Of a stretch of 64,000 nt of DNA, positions 15,902-24,500 are shown one piece after another. Positions within the stretch are counted from its first letter, which is position 1. Every line of letters begins with the position of its first letter. The stretch comes from Hoeflea_A sp039025395 (GTDB lineage: Bacteria > Pseudomonadota > Alphaproteobacteria > Rhizobiales > Rhizobiaceae): assembly GCA_039025395.1 (NCBI GenBank), contig JBCCOK010000016.1:17577-81576 (forward strand), written 5' to 3'. Below the pieces are notes generated by a model, which did no database searches, was not told the DNA's origin, and worked only from the letters and a program-made list of their open reading frames with translations. The position numbers were made by a program, and so were the translations under genes.

Positions 15902-16261
15902 ATGGACATCTCACGCGCAATCGCCTCGCTCATGGGACCGACGATGATGGCCGCGACATCGCTCGAGACTGTCAACTTTGACATCTGGGCCGGGATTCAT
16001 CCCACGACAGTGTTCCTGAATGGAACACTCTTGTTCTTGGGCGGCCTTGCCGTGGTGCGGTTTCATAATCTCTGGGTGCGCGACTGGCGGGTCACTGTTA
16101 CACTCCTTGGGTGGATGGTGATGCTAGCGGGGCTTTACCGGATGGGGATTCCGGATGGCCCCCAAGGCACCCGCGGACCCGCTACTTTTGCAGTGATCGC
16201 GCTGCTCTTTCTCGCCAGCGCATTCATCACATGGAAAGCCTATCGCCCGGGACCGCAGTAA
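15902..16261 (+). CDS. Small integral membrane protein of unknown function
   Basis: 119 residues, ATG at 15902 after AAGGAGAAGGG. Three hydrophobic helices are visible (about residues 40-58, 73-91 and 96-113), separated by RFHNLWVRDWR and YRMGIPDGPQGTRGP. These give a helix bundle with an N-terminal amphipathic part. I do not recognise a named family. It is divergent from the DUF2314 gene and ends 73 bases before the convergent symporter gene. Confidence 0.65.
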   Translation: MDISRAIASLMGPTMMAATSLETVNFDIWAGIHPTTVFLNGTLLFLGGLAVVRFHNLWVRDWRVTVTLLGWMVMLAGLYRMGIPDGPQGTRGPATFAVIALLFLASAFITWKAYRPGPQ

Positions 16262-16334
16262 TCGCGGGCCGGTTGATGTCGTGTTCCCTCGCGTGCCTTA
16301 CAAAGGTCGCCAACGCGCCGGTGGACAAGCCGGA

Positions 16335-17720
16335 TCAGCGGCTCCGACGCTTGTCGGCCCTGGGCGACAGGGCAAATATGGCAAGGTTCAACGCGAAACC
16401 GACGACGATGCCCTCGATACCGCCCGGTTGATCAAGAACATCATTCCAGACGCTTGCGGAGACGAGGCCTGCGGTCGCGGCGATGACGAAAACCCGAACG
16501 CTTCTCTCAAAACCGAGCACGCACGCCACGAGCGGAACGACGATCACCGGCGCCCAGTAGGTGTAGGCGTAAATCAGAATGTCGAGAACACCGTCGATCG
16601 ACAACGCAAAGACGACAGAGAACAGACCGATGGCGAGTGTTGCGAGCCTTGCAAGGCGCAGACCGGCCTTTGCCGAAAGGGGCGCGCGCCGCAGCGGATT
16701 GACCAGATCGTTGACGAACGCGATTGAGGCCGAGTTCAGGAAGCTGTCGGCCGACGACATGACGATCGCGATCACGGCGGCGACCACCAGCCCCTTGACG
16801 ACAGGCGGAAGGACCGTGACGGCAATATGCGGAAGCGCCAGGTTTCCGTCGATGGTCGGATCGACGGCGAGAGCGACCAGTCCGATGCCGCCGGAAACGG
16901 CAAAAAACGGGATGGAGAAAAGTCCGGCCGCCAACGTGCCGCGCGCAGCCGAACGCGCCTCCCGCGTGATACACAATCGCTGGACATAGGGCGGCACGAG
17001 GGTTTCGCCGAGCGCAAAGACGAGGATCAGCGTCAGGATGCCGAGCCAGGTAAATTCAGGACCCGGTACTTGCAGACGCTCCGGCGGCACCGCCGCGATG
17101 AGACTTTCTATGCCGCCGACATGAACAACACCGAAAACCAGCGTCAGCGGAATGCCGATGGACAGGATGGCAAACTGGAAGATGTCCGTGACGACGACAC
17201 CCTTCATGCCGCTGAAGGTCGTATAGGCAATGACGATGCCGCATCCGAGAATGACGCCAACGCGCTGGTCGATTCCGAGCAGAACGTTGAACACATAGCC
17301 CATTGCACCCACTTGCGCGCCCACGATTCCGGCGCACAGGATCATGCCGAAAGCGCCTGTTACAATGCGTCCGAGACGTCCATAACCTTCCGCCATGATG
17401 TCGCCGACGGAGATAGCCTTGGGAAAACGGGCGAGCCGGGGCGCAATCACCGTCGCAACGAAAATCTCCTTGAGGCTGAAGCCCCAGAGCCCGATGACGC
17501 TCGCTATGCCGAAGACGAAGACGCGTTCTGCCGTTCCGAGCGAAAATCCACCGCCGATAAAGGAAGCGGCCATGGTGAAAAACACGATCAGCCAGGAAAA
17601 CGACCGTCCGGCAACGGCATAGTCTTCAAGCGAATCCTGCCTGCGTCCCGACCAAAGCCCGACAATCAGCACAATCGTCAGGTAGGAAAAGACAACAATA
17701 TAGTCGACAACCCCAATCAA
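16335..17720 (-). CDS. Sodium:solute symporter (SSF family)
   Basis: 461 residues, about 13 transmembrane helices. The SSF pattern is visible: N-terminal YIVVFSYLTIVLIVGLWSGRR, EDYAVAGRSFSWLIVFFTMAASFIGGGFSLGTAERVF (helix 2 with the sodium-binding backbone), YTTFSGMKGVVVTDIFQFAIL (the family's signature near helix 5) and IVMSSADSFLNSASIAFVNDL (helix 8 Ser/Ser-type sodium site). The solute is unknown; related proteins carry proline, acetate, pantothenate or sugars. The start is a TTG at 17720 without a strong binding site, so the exact N-terminus is uncertain by a few codons. Single gene, convergent with the small membrane protein gene. Confidence 0.87.
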   Translation of the reverse strand: MIGVVDYIVVFSYLTIVLIVGLWSGRRQDSLEDYAVAGRSFSWLIVFFTMAASFIGGGFSLGTAERVFVFGIASVIGLWGFSLKEIFVATVIAPRLARFPKAISVGDIMAEGYGRLGRIVTGAFGMILCAGIVGAQVGAMGYVFNVLLGIDQRVGVILGCGIVIAYTTFSGMKGVVVTDIFQFAILSIGIPLTLVFGVVHVGGIESLIAAVPPERLQVPGPEFTWLGILTLILVFALGETLVPPYVQRLCITREARSAARGTLAAGLFSIPFFAVSGGIGLVALAVDPTIDGNLALPHIAVTVLPPVVKGLVVAAVIAIVMSSADSFLNSASIAFVNDLVNPLRRAPLSAKAGLRLARLATLAIGLFSVVFALSIDGVLDILIYAYTYWAPVIVVPLVACVLGFERSVRVFVIAATAGLVSASVWNDVLDQPGGIEGIVVGFALNLAIFALSPRADKRRSR

Positions 17721-17977
17721 GGCGCGTCCGCCAAACCGGTGCGGAAGCGTCTGGACTCAGCATGGTGTTGAGGTCGAAGAATGAATGTGTCTTTCGTGGT
17801 CGAGGCGCCCGGGAACGGACATCGATGCAGTCGTAGACCGGCAGCCGCGACCTCGGCAAGCGCATTCGCAACGATTTAAGCAGTTTTGTGGCTCAAACGC
17901 CCGTTGGTTAAGCCGCAGCCAGAGAGCCGCTCGGCAGTCTCTTGCCGAAATGAACACGAGGCTCTTCGATATAAAGG

Positions 17978-18223
17978 CTATTGCTCGGCGTGTTGAGCGC
18001 CCTCCTGCGAGGCACTTTTTGTCACGGCATCCGGGTGCCTGCCCCAGGAAATCCTGGACCATATGAGCTCGTGACCGAAATAGTTGATGAAGCCCAGAAT
18101 GCAGCCGGCCAGGGCAATTCCTCCGCCCGATGTTACCGATCCGGTAAAGGCGAGGCCGATCACGAGATCGCCATGCCGCTGCACGAGCTGGAAGCCTGCG
18201 CGACCGGCAGTGGATACTATCAT
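17978..18223 (-). CDS. DUF2061 membrane protein
   Basis: 81 residues from the ATG at 18223 to TAG. Two hydrophobic helices are followed by a conserved GHELIWSRISWGR tail. The pattern GRAGFQLVQRHGDLVIGLAFTGSV, then IALAGCILGFINYFGHELIW, matches DUF2061, a small two-helix inner-membrane family of unknown function. An in-frame ATG at 18331 would add 36 hydrophilic residues including RRFE, which could belong to the domain. However, that extension runs antisense to a coding-looking stretch on the other strand and neither start has a good ribosome site. The start is therefore undecided. Confidence 0.6.
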   Translation of the reverse strand: MIVSTAGRAGFQLVQRHGDLVIGLAFTGSVTSGGGIALAGCILGFINYFGHELIWSRISWGRHPDAVTKSASQEGAQHAEQ

Positions 18224-18520
18224 GGTCTCGAACCGCCGGACCGCCGTGAACAGCTCGTGTTCCTCGCCGACCAGTGCGATCTGATGTTTCCTCGGCTCAG
18301 GCTGTTTCTGTTTGATGCGCGCCTCATGCACAGCGCGCCGGTAACCGTTTTCGGCAACAGCCTCGCGATTATCTATGTCGGTAAATTCTATCTTTCATTG
18401 CGCGAGCGCCACCGGGTGGCCGCTCTGACCGAACATTTCGACTGGCTTGTCAGAGGTTGCACGGTCGACGCACGCGAGACGCCGCATTACATTCGATCGC
18501 TTGCCAAGCGCGGCTTTTAA
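18224..18520 (+). pseudogene. 5'-truncated remnant, C-terminal region of a regulator-like protein
   Basis: An open frame ending TAA at 18520 encodes LEPPDRREQLVFLADQ, FPRLRLFLFDARL, SAPVTVFGNSLAIIYVGKF and LTEHFDWLVRGCTVDARE. Strong third-position GC bias indicates real coding. It resembles the C-terminal sensor half of small XRE-type regulators in Rhizobiales (impression, no search). No start codon with a binding site and no helix-turn-helix region precede it; upstream the frame runs antisense into the DUF2061 gene. I read it as a decayed fragment. The following 140 bases (to 18660) hold only a weak ORF-like tail in another frame and the MFS leader. Confidence 0.4.
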
Positions 18521-18660
18521 TCGAAGAAGCGGACGTCCCGATGCGGCCGGATTCTCAGATACAGCTGTACCAGGCGCAGTTTCCTGATTCCTATGCGCTG
18601 TGCCATAGGCGGCTTCTTCAGCGCTTGCGTTCATTAATGTAAGAGACCAGTCTGCGTCCG

Positions 18661-19872
18661 ATGACGTTCGGATCGCACCTGACCGCTGAACAGAAGAGAC
18701 GTGCTTTCGTCTCAATGCTGATTATCGTGCCGCTCGGCGGGGCCGCCACGGATATCTACATCCCTTCGTTGCCGGCAATGACGGATCACTTTCAGACCGA
18801 ACGGTTCGGTATTCAGTCAACACTCCTCATTTACATGGTATTCTATGGAATAGGGCAGATCATCGCCGGGACGGTCACCGATGGCCTCGGCCGGCGTCTC
18901 CCGATCCTCATCAGCACGCCTATTTTCGTTGCTGCATCCGTTGGCATTGCAATGTCTCCGCCACTTTGGGCTGTCATTGTCCTGCGTGCAGTTCAAGGGC
19001 TTGCGGTGGCATATTCTGCGGTCGGTGCCCGAGCGATCGTGGCCGATTGTTATGACGGCCACGATCGGAGCCGTGCAAGCAATTGGATGACCATTGCTTG
19101 GGCCACCGGGCCCATCCTGTCACCGGCGCTTGGCGGTTATCTTCAAGTCTGGTTCGGATGGACCGCGTCTTTCTGGTTCCTGACCGGTTGGGGTGCCATC
19201 GTCGTCGGAGTTGCGCTTTTCTATCTGCCCGAAACGCGCGCCGAGGAACATAAGCGAAGAATTGCCGATGGCTTCCGCCTCTACCGCACAATGGCGACGG
19301 ATCCGGTCTACTTGCCAACCGCGCTTGGTATGGCTTGCCTGATATCGGTCATGTATGGCTTCGAGGTCTTGGCGCCGTTTTACATCCAGGACAGCCTTAA
19401 CAACTCACCGATCTTCTACGGCCACGTCCAATTGCTGCTTGGTTGTCTCTGGCTGGGTGGAAACTTCTTCAATCATTTCGCCAGCCGCCATTTCACCATC
19501 GTGTCGATCATTACCGCCGCCGCCGGAACGTCGCTCATCATTTCGGTAATCATGCTCTTTCTCGATCTGTCAGGTGTGTTCTCCGTGATTGCCCTGACTG
19601 TGCCTGCCGGAGTGATTTACTTTGCAATGGCTGTCGTATGGCCGAACGGCTATTCGAAGTGTCTCGGACGGTTTCAGGAGTCCGGCGGCAGTGCCAACGC
19701 GCTGGTCAGCGGATTGTTTATCGTGGTCAGCGCTGTCTTCACCGCGTCAGCGTCTTTACTGCAAACCAATACCGCATGGCCGTTGTGGCTTCTCTACATC
19801 TGCGTCAGCGCTGCGGCGCTGGCGCTTTTCCTCGGATTTCTTCGCAAGGAGTTTGCCTATCGGGTTGAGTGA
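18661..19872 (+). CDS. Bcr/CflA-type MFS drug efflux transporter
   Basis: 403 residues, 12 predicted transmembrane helices. The start region reads VPLGGAATDIYIPSLPAMTDHF, the characteristic D-x-Y-x-P-x-x-P of Bcr/CflA exporters. Motif A is seen in loop 2-3 (GTVTDGLGRRLPILIS), with the helix 4 arginine in QGLAVAYSAVGARAIVADCYDG and an antiporter-type motif C in WATGPILSPALGGYL. It expels drugs or metabolites in exchange for protons at the inner membrane. The ATG at 18661 lacks a strong binding site. It converges on cydB 29 bases away. The substrate is not predictable. Confidence 0.9.
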   Translation: MTFGSHLTAEQKRRAFVSMLIIVPLGGAATDIYIPSLPAMTDHFQTERFGIQSTLLIYMVFYGIGQIIAGTVTDGLGRRLPILISTPIFVAASVGIAMSPPLWAVIVLRAVQGLAVAYSAVGARAIVADCYDGHDRSRASNWMTIAWATGPILSPALGGYLQVWFGWTASFWFLTGWGAIVVGVALFYLPETRAEEHKRRIADGFRLYRTMATDPVYLPTALGMACLISVMYGFEVLAPFYIQDSLNNSPIFYGHVQLLLGCLWLGGNFFNHFASRHFTIVSIITAAAGTSLIISVIMLFLDLSGVFSVIALTVPAGVIYFAMAVVWPNGYSKCLGRFQESGGSANALVSGLFIVVSAVFTASASLLQTNTAWPLWLLYICVSAAALALFLGFLRKEFAYRVE

Positions 19873-19900
19873 CACGTCCGAAAAAAGGCCACCATTCACG

Positions 19901-20914
19901 CTAGTCGTAACGCAGCTCCGTCGCCTTGCCGCGGAATATCGTGTAGGCGAGTACGGTGTAGCCGGCGATAATAGGCAGCACAAACGCCGTGCCGATCAGG
20001 ATGATAAAGAGGCTTTCAGGTGCGCTGGCGGCTTCATAGATGGTCAACTTTTCCGGAACGACATAGGGGTAGAAGCTGTAGGCCATTCCAAAGAATGCGA
20101 GCGTGAAGAGTGCGATACACGCTGCGAACGGAAACACGGCCCAGCTGTCATCCCTCGTCGGCAAATGCCTGAGCGCAAACCACAGAACCACAATCAGCAT
20201 GCCGGACATCAAGGGCAGTGGCAGCAGCAGGAAAAACTCTGGAAGTGTGAACCATTTGTCGAAAATGCGGGGACTGACCCAAGGTGTCGCAAGCGATACG
20301 GCGCTAATGCCGATAACCAGTCCCCAGATGCCGCCCTTAGCCCAGCCAACGGCTTTTTTCTGTAACGGCCCATCGGTCTTGAGAATGATCCAGCAGGCGC
20401 CGATAAATGAGTAACCGACGGCCAAGAACACCGACGTGATCATTGCGAAGATCCATGTGCCCCATGTGCTGTCGAGACCCATGATGTATTTCCCAAGCAT
20501 GAACCCTTGCGCAAGCGATGTAATCAGTGAACCGAAGAAGAAAGCCATGTTCCAGCGGCGCTTGTAGGGCGTCGGAGCTTTGATGCGGAACTCGAAGGCG
20601 ACGCCCCGCAGGATCAGTCCGATCAGCATGATCGCTACCGGCAGGTAAAGGGACGTCAGGATTACCCCGTGGGCTGCCGGAAATGCCACGAGCAGAAGTC
20701 CTGTCGCGAGCACGAGCCATGTTTCGTTGGCATCCCAGAACGGCCCGATTGACGCGACCATGCGATCTTTTTCCGCGTCATTGGCGAACGGAAAAAGCAC
20801 ACCGACGCCGAGATCGAAGCCGTCGAGCACGACGTAAACGAGGATTGCCAGGCCCATGAGCATGGCAAATGCCAAAGGCAGCCACTGTGCCGGATCGCCA
20901 AACAGGTTCATCAT
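19901..20914 (-). CDS. cydB: Cytochrome bd-type quinol oxidase subunit II
   Basis: 337 residues with about eight transmembrane helices. The N-terminus FAMLMGLAILVYVVLDGFDLGVGVLFPF and the acidic DANETWLVLATGLLLVAFPAAHG region are hallmark CydB sequences. The protein pairs with CydA to reduce oxygen to water while oxidising quinol, without proton pumping. ATG at 20914 follows GGCGGAG three bases after the cydA stop, indicating translational coupling. No CydX-like small ORF follows: the MFS gene ends 29 bases beyond the cydB stop. Confidence 0.95.
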   Translation of the reverse strand: MMNLFGDPAQWLPLAFAMLMGLAILVYVVLDGFDLGVGVLFPFANDAEKDRMVASIGPFWDANETWLVLATGLLLVAFPAAHGVILTSLYLPVAIMLIGLILRGVAFEFRIKAPTPYKRRWNMAFFFGSLITSLAQGFMLGKYIMGLDSTWGTWIFAMITSVFLAVGYSFIGACWIILKTDGPLQKKAVGWAKGGIWGLVIGISAVSLATPWVSPRIFDKWFTLPEFFLLLPLPLMSGMLIVVLWFALRHLPTRDDSWAVFPFAACIALFTLAFFGMAYSFYPYVVPEKLTIYEAASAPESLFIILIGTAFVLPIIAGYTVLAYTIFRGKATELRYD

Positions 20915-20917
20915 GCT

Positions 20918-22303
20918 TTACTCCGCCGGGATCGCCTGAGCGCCGTTACGGCTTCCAAGCTGGTCGCCGGGCCTTTGTGCCCCGCTGCTGCTCGCCTTGC
21001 GAGCAAGGTAGAACAGCACACCGATATAGGCGGTGAGCAGGGCAGCGTAGACGAGAAGGTAAGCCGTAAGAGTCGTTCCAACCAATGGCGCCGGCACATC
21101 CGCCACCGCCTGTCTTGTAGTCAAAACACCCTGCACCAGCCACGGCTGGCGCCCGATCTCGGTCGTGTACCATCCGGCAAGCGTTGCAACCCAGCCGGAA
21201 AACGCCATCGGAACAAACGCCAGATACATGAATTTCGGGATGCCCTCGGCCCCGCGCCCGCCGCGCATCAAAAATAGCGCCGACCAACTCATGAAGAGCA
21301 TAGCGAGACCGGTAGCCACCATGATGCGGAACGACCAGAACACGGGCGCTACCGGCGGGTGAAGGGCGCTTCCGTCTTCTGCCACAAAATCATTCAAGCC
21401 TGGGACAACACCGTCTGCGCGATGGGTGAGAATGATGGATGCCAGATCCGGAATGCTGATTTCATATCTGTTTTCGCGTGCATCCTCATCCGGCAGCGCA
21501 AACAGGATCAGCGGGACGTTTGATCGTGTTTCCCAGTTCCCTTCCATCGCGGCAACCTTCTGAGGTTGGTGCTCCAGCGTATTGAGGCCGTGCAGATCGC
21601 CGACAAAGATCTGCACCGGGATCAACAGGGCTGCGAGCCACGCACCTGTCCGCAGTGTCGCGCGAACCTCTTGCCGGCGGTCTCCGATCAACCAGCGGAA
21701 GGATGAAAACCCGATGATCAGAAAGGCTACGGTTAGCCCGCTCGCCAGCAGCATGTGCACAAGGCGGTACGGCATAGAGGGATTGAAGACAATCGCCCAC
21801 CAGTCGGTCGCGAATGCCACGCCGTCGCGCATTTCAAAGCCGGCCGGGGTATGCATCCAGCTGTTCAACACAAGGATCCAGAAGGCCGACATGGTCGTTC
21901 CCACAGCAACCAGGACAGTTGCTGTCGTATGGACCCAACTTGGCACTTTGGAAAACCCGAACAGCATAATGCCGAGGAACACCGCCTCAAGAAAAAAGGC
22001 TGTCAGCACTTCATAGGCCAAAAGCGGCCCTGCAATATTGCCGACCGTTTCCATGAAACCGGGCCAGTTGGTGCCGAACTGGAATGACATGGTGATGCCG
22101 GACACGACGCCCATGGCGAAGGAAAGTGCGAAGACTTTTACCCAGAAGCGATAGGCATCCATCCACTTGTCGTCGCCGGTAGCATTGAAGCGCAGCTTGA
22201 AAAACAGAAGCACCCAGCCCAAAGCGATCGTGATCGTGGGAAAAAGGATGTGAAATGAGATGTTTGCACCGAATTGAATTCGCGACAGAATGAGTGTGTC
22301 CAT
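20918..22303 (-). CDS. cydA: Cytochrome bd-type quinol oxidase subunit I
   Basis: 461 residues, about nine helices. The b595-ligand histidine lies in IQFGANISFHILFP (His18), and the signature GWYTTEIGRQPW is near residue 380. The periplasmic quinol loop is short; the protein is some 60 residues shorter than E. coli CydA (about 520), which fits the short Q-loop, cyanide-insensitive (CIO) type. Function is low-oxygen or inhibitor-resistant respiration. It forms an operon with cydB. No cydDC transporter genes or oxygen regulator are adjacent, and no FNR/FixK-type TTGAT-N4-ATCAA site is seen upstream. Confidence 0.95.
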   Translation of the reverse strand: MDTLILSRIQFGANISFHILFPTITIALGWVLLFFKLRFNATGDDKWMDAYRFWVKVFALSFAMGVVSGITMSFQFGTNWPGFMETVGNIAGPLLAYEVLTAFFLEAVFLGIMLFGFSKVPSWVHTTATVLVAVGTTMSAFWILVLNSWMHTPAGFEMRDGVAFATDWWAIVFNPSMPYRLVHMLLASGLTVAFLIIGFSSFRWLIGDRRQEVRATLRTGAWLAALLIPVQIFVGDLHGLNTLEHQPQKVAAMEGNWETRSNVPLILFALPDEDARENRYEISIPDLASIILTHRADGVVPGLNDFVAEDGSALHPPVAPVFWSFRIMVATGLAMLFMSWSALFLMRGGRGAEGIPKFMYLAFVPMAFSGWVATLAGWYTTEIGRQPWLVQGVLTTRQAVADVPAPLVGTTLTAYLLVYAALLTAYIGVLFYLARKASSSGAQRPGDQLGSRNGAQAIPAE

Positions 22304-22632
22304 ATGCGCTCTGCGTCCAGAATAACCGTGTTCTGACCGTGATTTGGGGGTGTCAGATCCCTTGAAAAAGAAGCCTGCGACAGCCCACCGCGCGGCAGGT
22401 TGGCGCAGTCAGAAAACCCGGCTCTGAAGAACTGAAGCGTATAGAAATTGTGGGTGTGAAGCGCAGCCCGCACCCAACCGCCCATCCGGACTTTTAACGC
22501 GGGTAATCGGGTCGATTGCGTGAGTGCCCGAAGGATGGCCGGCTTTGGCCAACGACGTTGTGCATCGCCTATTGTGTGCGGCTTGTCGCTGATACTGGAC
22601 AGCGTCTGCAAAACCGCGTTCAATTCCGGTCT
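22304..22632. promoter_or_regulatory. Divergent promoter region of cydAB and the DUF6629 gene
   Basis: 329 bases without a supported gene. I looked for an FNR/FixK dyad and a clear -35/-10 pair for cydA and found neither. Short G/C-rich inverted segments such as GTGGGTG and CGCACCC around 22450-22485 are the only structure noticed. It is taken to hold the divergent promoters by position alone. Confidence 0.4.
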
Positions 22633-23301
22633 ATGTGCCTTTCCGCTGAAGTCAATTTTATCGCTAGCGCCGTTGTTGGCACTGTCGGCGTCGCCACGCT
22701 GTCCCATACCAGACACCCGCGCGAGGTGCTTTTTGCTGCAATGCCGCTTTTCTTCGCCTTTCACCAGTTTACCGAGGGATTTGTCTGGCTCGGACTTGAG
22801 GGCAGGATCAACCAGCTTGCTTTCGACAACGCGGCCTTCCTGTTTATTCTCTATGCGCAAGGCATCCTGCCGTTCCTGATGCCGCTTGCCGTCTTGCTGA
22901 TGGAAAACGTGCCGTGGCGCCGCAAGGTTATCGGCGCGCTGACAGCGACGGCTGCACTGTTTTCACTTTACATGATCTACGGCGTCACCAGCTTCCCGAC
23001 AGAGTGTTTCGTCGAGGGACGGTCCATCGTCTACAAGAACGAGATCACCGAGAACATCTGGACACTGCTGCTTTATGTACTGGTCACTTGCGGCGCTCTC
23101 ATCCTGTCCGGCCATCTGGTGATCCGCATCTTCGGCGTTTTGAACCTGATCGGCCTGACCGTCGTGCTGATCGTCAAGGCCTATGCTTTTTCTTCGGTCT
23201 GGTGTTTCTATGCTGCCTGCGTCAGCGTCTTTTTGTACTGGCAGTTTCGCAGCAGAAGGATCGGCGTGTGGACCGGCCCGCCGGACCGCGCAGCAACCTG
23301 A
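22633..23301 (+). CDS. DUF6629-family integral membrane protein
   Basis: 222 residues with six to seven hydrophobic helices. The start MCLSAEVNFIASAVVGTVGVATL is the family's typical MCFSA-like N-terminus, followed by LFFAFHQFTEGFVWLGLEG. Pairs of cysteines and SVWCFYAACVSV occur near the end. The family has no known biochemical role. ATG at 22633; a longer in-frame start lies upstream but would add a non-hydrophobic, non-conserved leader. Divergent from cydAB; no functional link to it is shown. Confidence 0.75.
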   Translation: MCLSAEVNFIASAVVGTVGVATLSHTRHPREVLFAAMPLFFAFHQFTEGFVWLGLEGRINQLAFDNAAFLFILYAQGILPFLMPLAVLLMENVPWRRKVIGALTATAALFSLYMIYGVTSFPTECFVEGRSIVYKNEITENIWTLLLYVLVTCGALILSGHLVIRIFGVLNLIGLTVVLIVKAYAFSSVWCFYAACVSVFLYWQFRSRRIGVWTGPPDRAAT

Positions 23302-23334
23302 AGGGACGCCGGTGGAACGAGCCGGATCATAGGC

Positions 23335-23946
23335 TTAACGGTCGTCCTTGCTGTCCATGCGAACGCCTGGCACAAACGCGCCCTTGGCGGCGCGGGACAC
23401 AGTGGTATCGATCCGTGCCCGCCGCGTCTTCTCGGACTTTGCGAGCTTGATCCAGCGCAACGTGAAACGCTGTGCGGAGGGCGCAAAGGCTGCAAAATGC
23501 GCCCGTGCCGCGGGTTCTGCATCGAGGGCGGCCTTCAGGTCGTCGGGCCAGATCAGCTCGTCGACATCGTCCATGAAATTCCAGAGTCCGGAGGCCTTGC
23601 CTTCTTCGATCGAGGCCAGTCCCGGCGGCGCCATACGGCCCTCTTCAATAAGCCGGGTTGCGCGATCCTTGTAGGATTTCGCCCAATGCTGCACACGCCG
23701 CCGCGAGATCAGTTGCATGGTTCGACTGTCGTCGAGCTTGCGCCGCACGCCATCGATCCATCCGAAGGAAATCAGCTCGTCCAGCACTTCTTCGCGCGAA
23801 ACATATTTTTGCTGCTCGGACGCCTTGTAGGTCACCAGCCAGACGCTTTCGTCACGGCCGTGATTATCGGCAAGCCAAGATCGCAGCGCTTCAGCAGACG
23901 TTACCTCGACCTTGTCGAATTTTTCGGTGTCGATCCCTTTGCTCAT
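23335..23946 (-). CDS. YdeI/OmpD-associated family protein
   Basis: 203 residues. The N-terminal half has the YdeI/OmpD-associated (DUF1801-related) pattern: SAEALRSWLADNHGRDESVWLVTYK, REEVLDELISFGWIDGVRRKLDDSRTMQLISRRRVQHWAKSYKDRATRLIEEGRM. The C-terminal half has WPDDLKAALDAEPAARAHFAAFAPSAQRFTLRWIKLAKSEKTRRARI. Members are small cytoplasmic proteins linked loosely to stress resistance in enterics; the mechanism is unknown. It converges on the DUF6629 gene 34 bases away and is 119 bases downstream of the DUF3253 gene on the same strand. Confidence 0.88.
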   Translation of the reverse strand: MSKGIDTEKFDKVEVTSAEALRSWLADNHGRDESVWLVTYKASEQQKYVSREEVLDELISFGWIDGVRRKLDDSRTMQLISRRRVQHWAKSYKDRATRLIEEGRMAPPGLASIEEGKASGLWNFMDDVDELIWPDDLKAALDAEPAARAHFAAFAPSAQRFTLRWIKLAKSEKTRRARIDTTVSRAAKGAFVPGVRMDSKDDR

Positions 23947-24064
23947 GGGCTCCCCTGGAACAAAACCTCGGATTCACAAGCGACCCGAAAGAGGCCGCTC
24001 TAAAGCCTGCAGTTAGGCCGATGGAAGGAAATCACAAGTCCCGACATTTGCCTGAAGCCGGCGT

Positions 24065-24373
24065 TCATTCAGCCGGGCGCGGCATGCCTAGTCGCGGCCT
24101 CGGCAGTCCGAACCGGATCGGACCCCTCGCGGTTTGCGGATCGACCGAATGGCCCCTCTGTGTCACCGCAATAAGGCCTTGTCGCATCAGGTTCGATCCA
24201 ACGCGGCGCACGCACGCCATTTCGGCGCGCCAATCGCCGCCCGTCCGGGCAAGCATCCGGGCCGCCTCTGACGGGCATATCGTCTTGTCCGCGCCACGTT
24301 TCTCGCAAAGGCCAAGGATTACCTGCGCGATACGTTCATCCTCGGGTCGCTGTGCATTGTCCGTTGGGCTCAT
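24065..24373 (-). CDS. DUF3253-family small protein
   Basis: 102 residues, from MSPTDNAQRPEDERIAQ at 24373. Core pattern: QVILGLCEKRGADKTICPSEAARML, GDWRAEMACVRRVGSNLMRQGLIAVTQRG, then a GPIRFGLPR tail. This is the DUF3253 winged-helix-like family, often tied to a DUF2256 protein or a photolyase-type gene elsewhere; no such partner is adjacent here. Longer in-frame starts up to 24835 would run antisense through the next gene and were not used. Role unknown; a nucleic-acid-binding function is an inference from the fold. Confidence 0.75.
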   Translation of the reverse strand: MSPTDNAQRPEDERIAQVILGLCEKRGADKTICPSEAARMLARTGGDWRAEMACVRRVGSNLMRQGLIAVTQRGHSVDPQTARGPIRFGLPRPRLGMPRPAE

Positions 24374-24500
24374 GCGTACATTCAAACCAGGATTTGCGGC
24401 GGACTTCGCCGCGTGGACTTGAACAAATGCGGCAGATCGATCCCCGATCAAGCCTTCTGGAAATTGTCGTCGCGGTTCGGGCGCATCGCGAACCGCGCGC

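Noticed and set aside
16827..17771. Plus-strand open frame of about 314 codons opposite the symporter
   Set aside because: Antisense to a clear SSF protein; composition is highly charged and mirror-like.
22304..22632. FNR/FixK box upstream of cydA
   Set aside because: No TTGAT-N4-ATCAA-like dyad found on reading both strands.
22138..22860. Minus-strand open frame across the cydA start and DUF6629 gene
   Set aside because: Overlaps two well-supported genes in other frames and has no recognisable domain.
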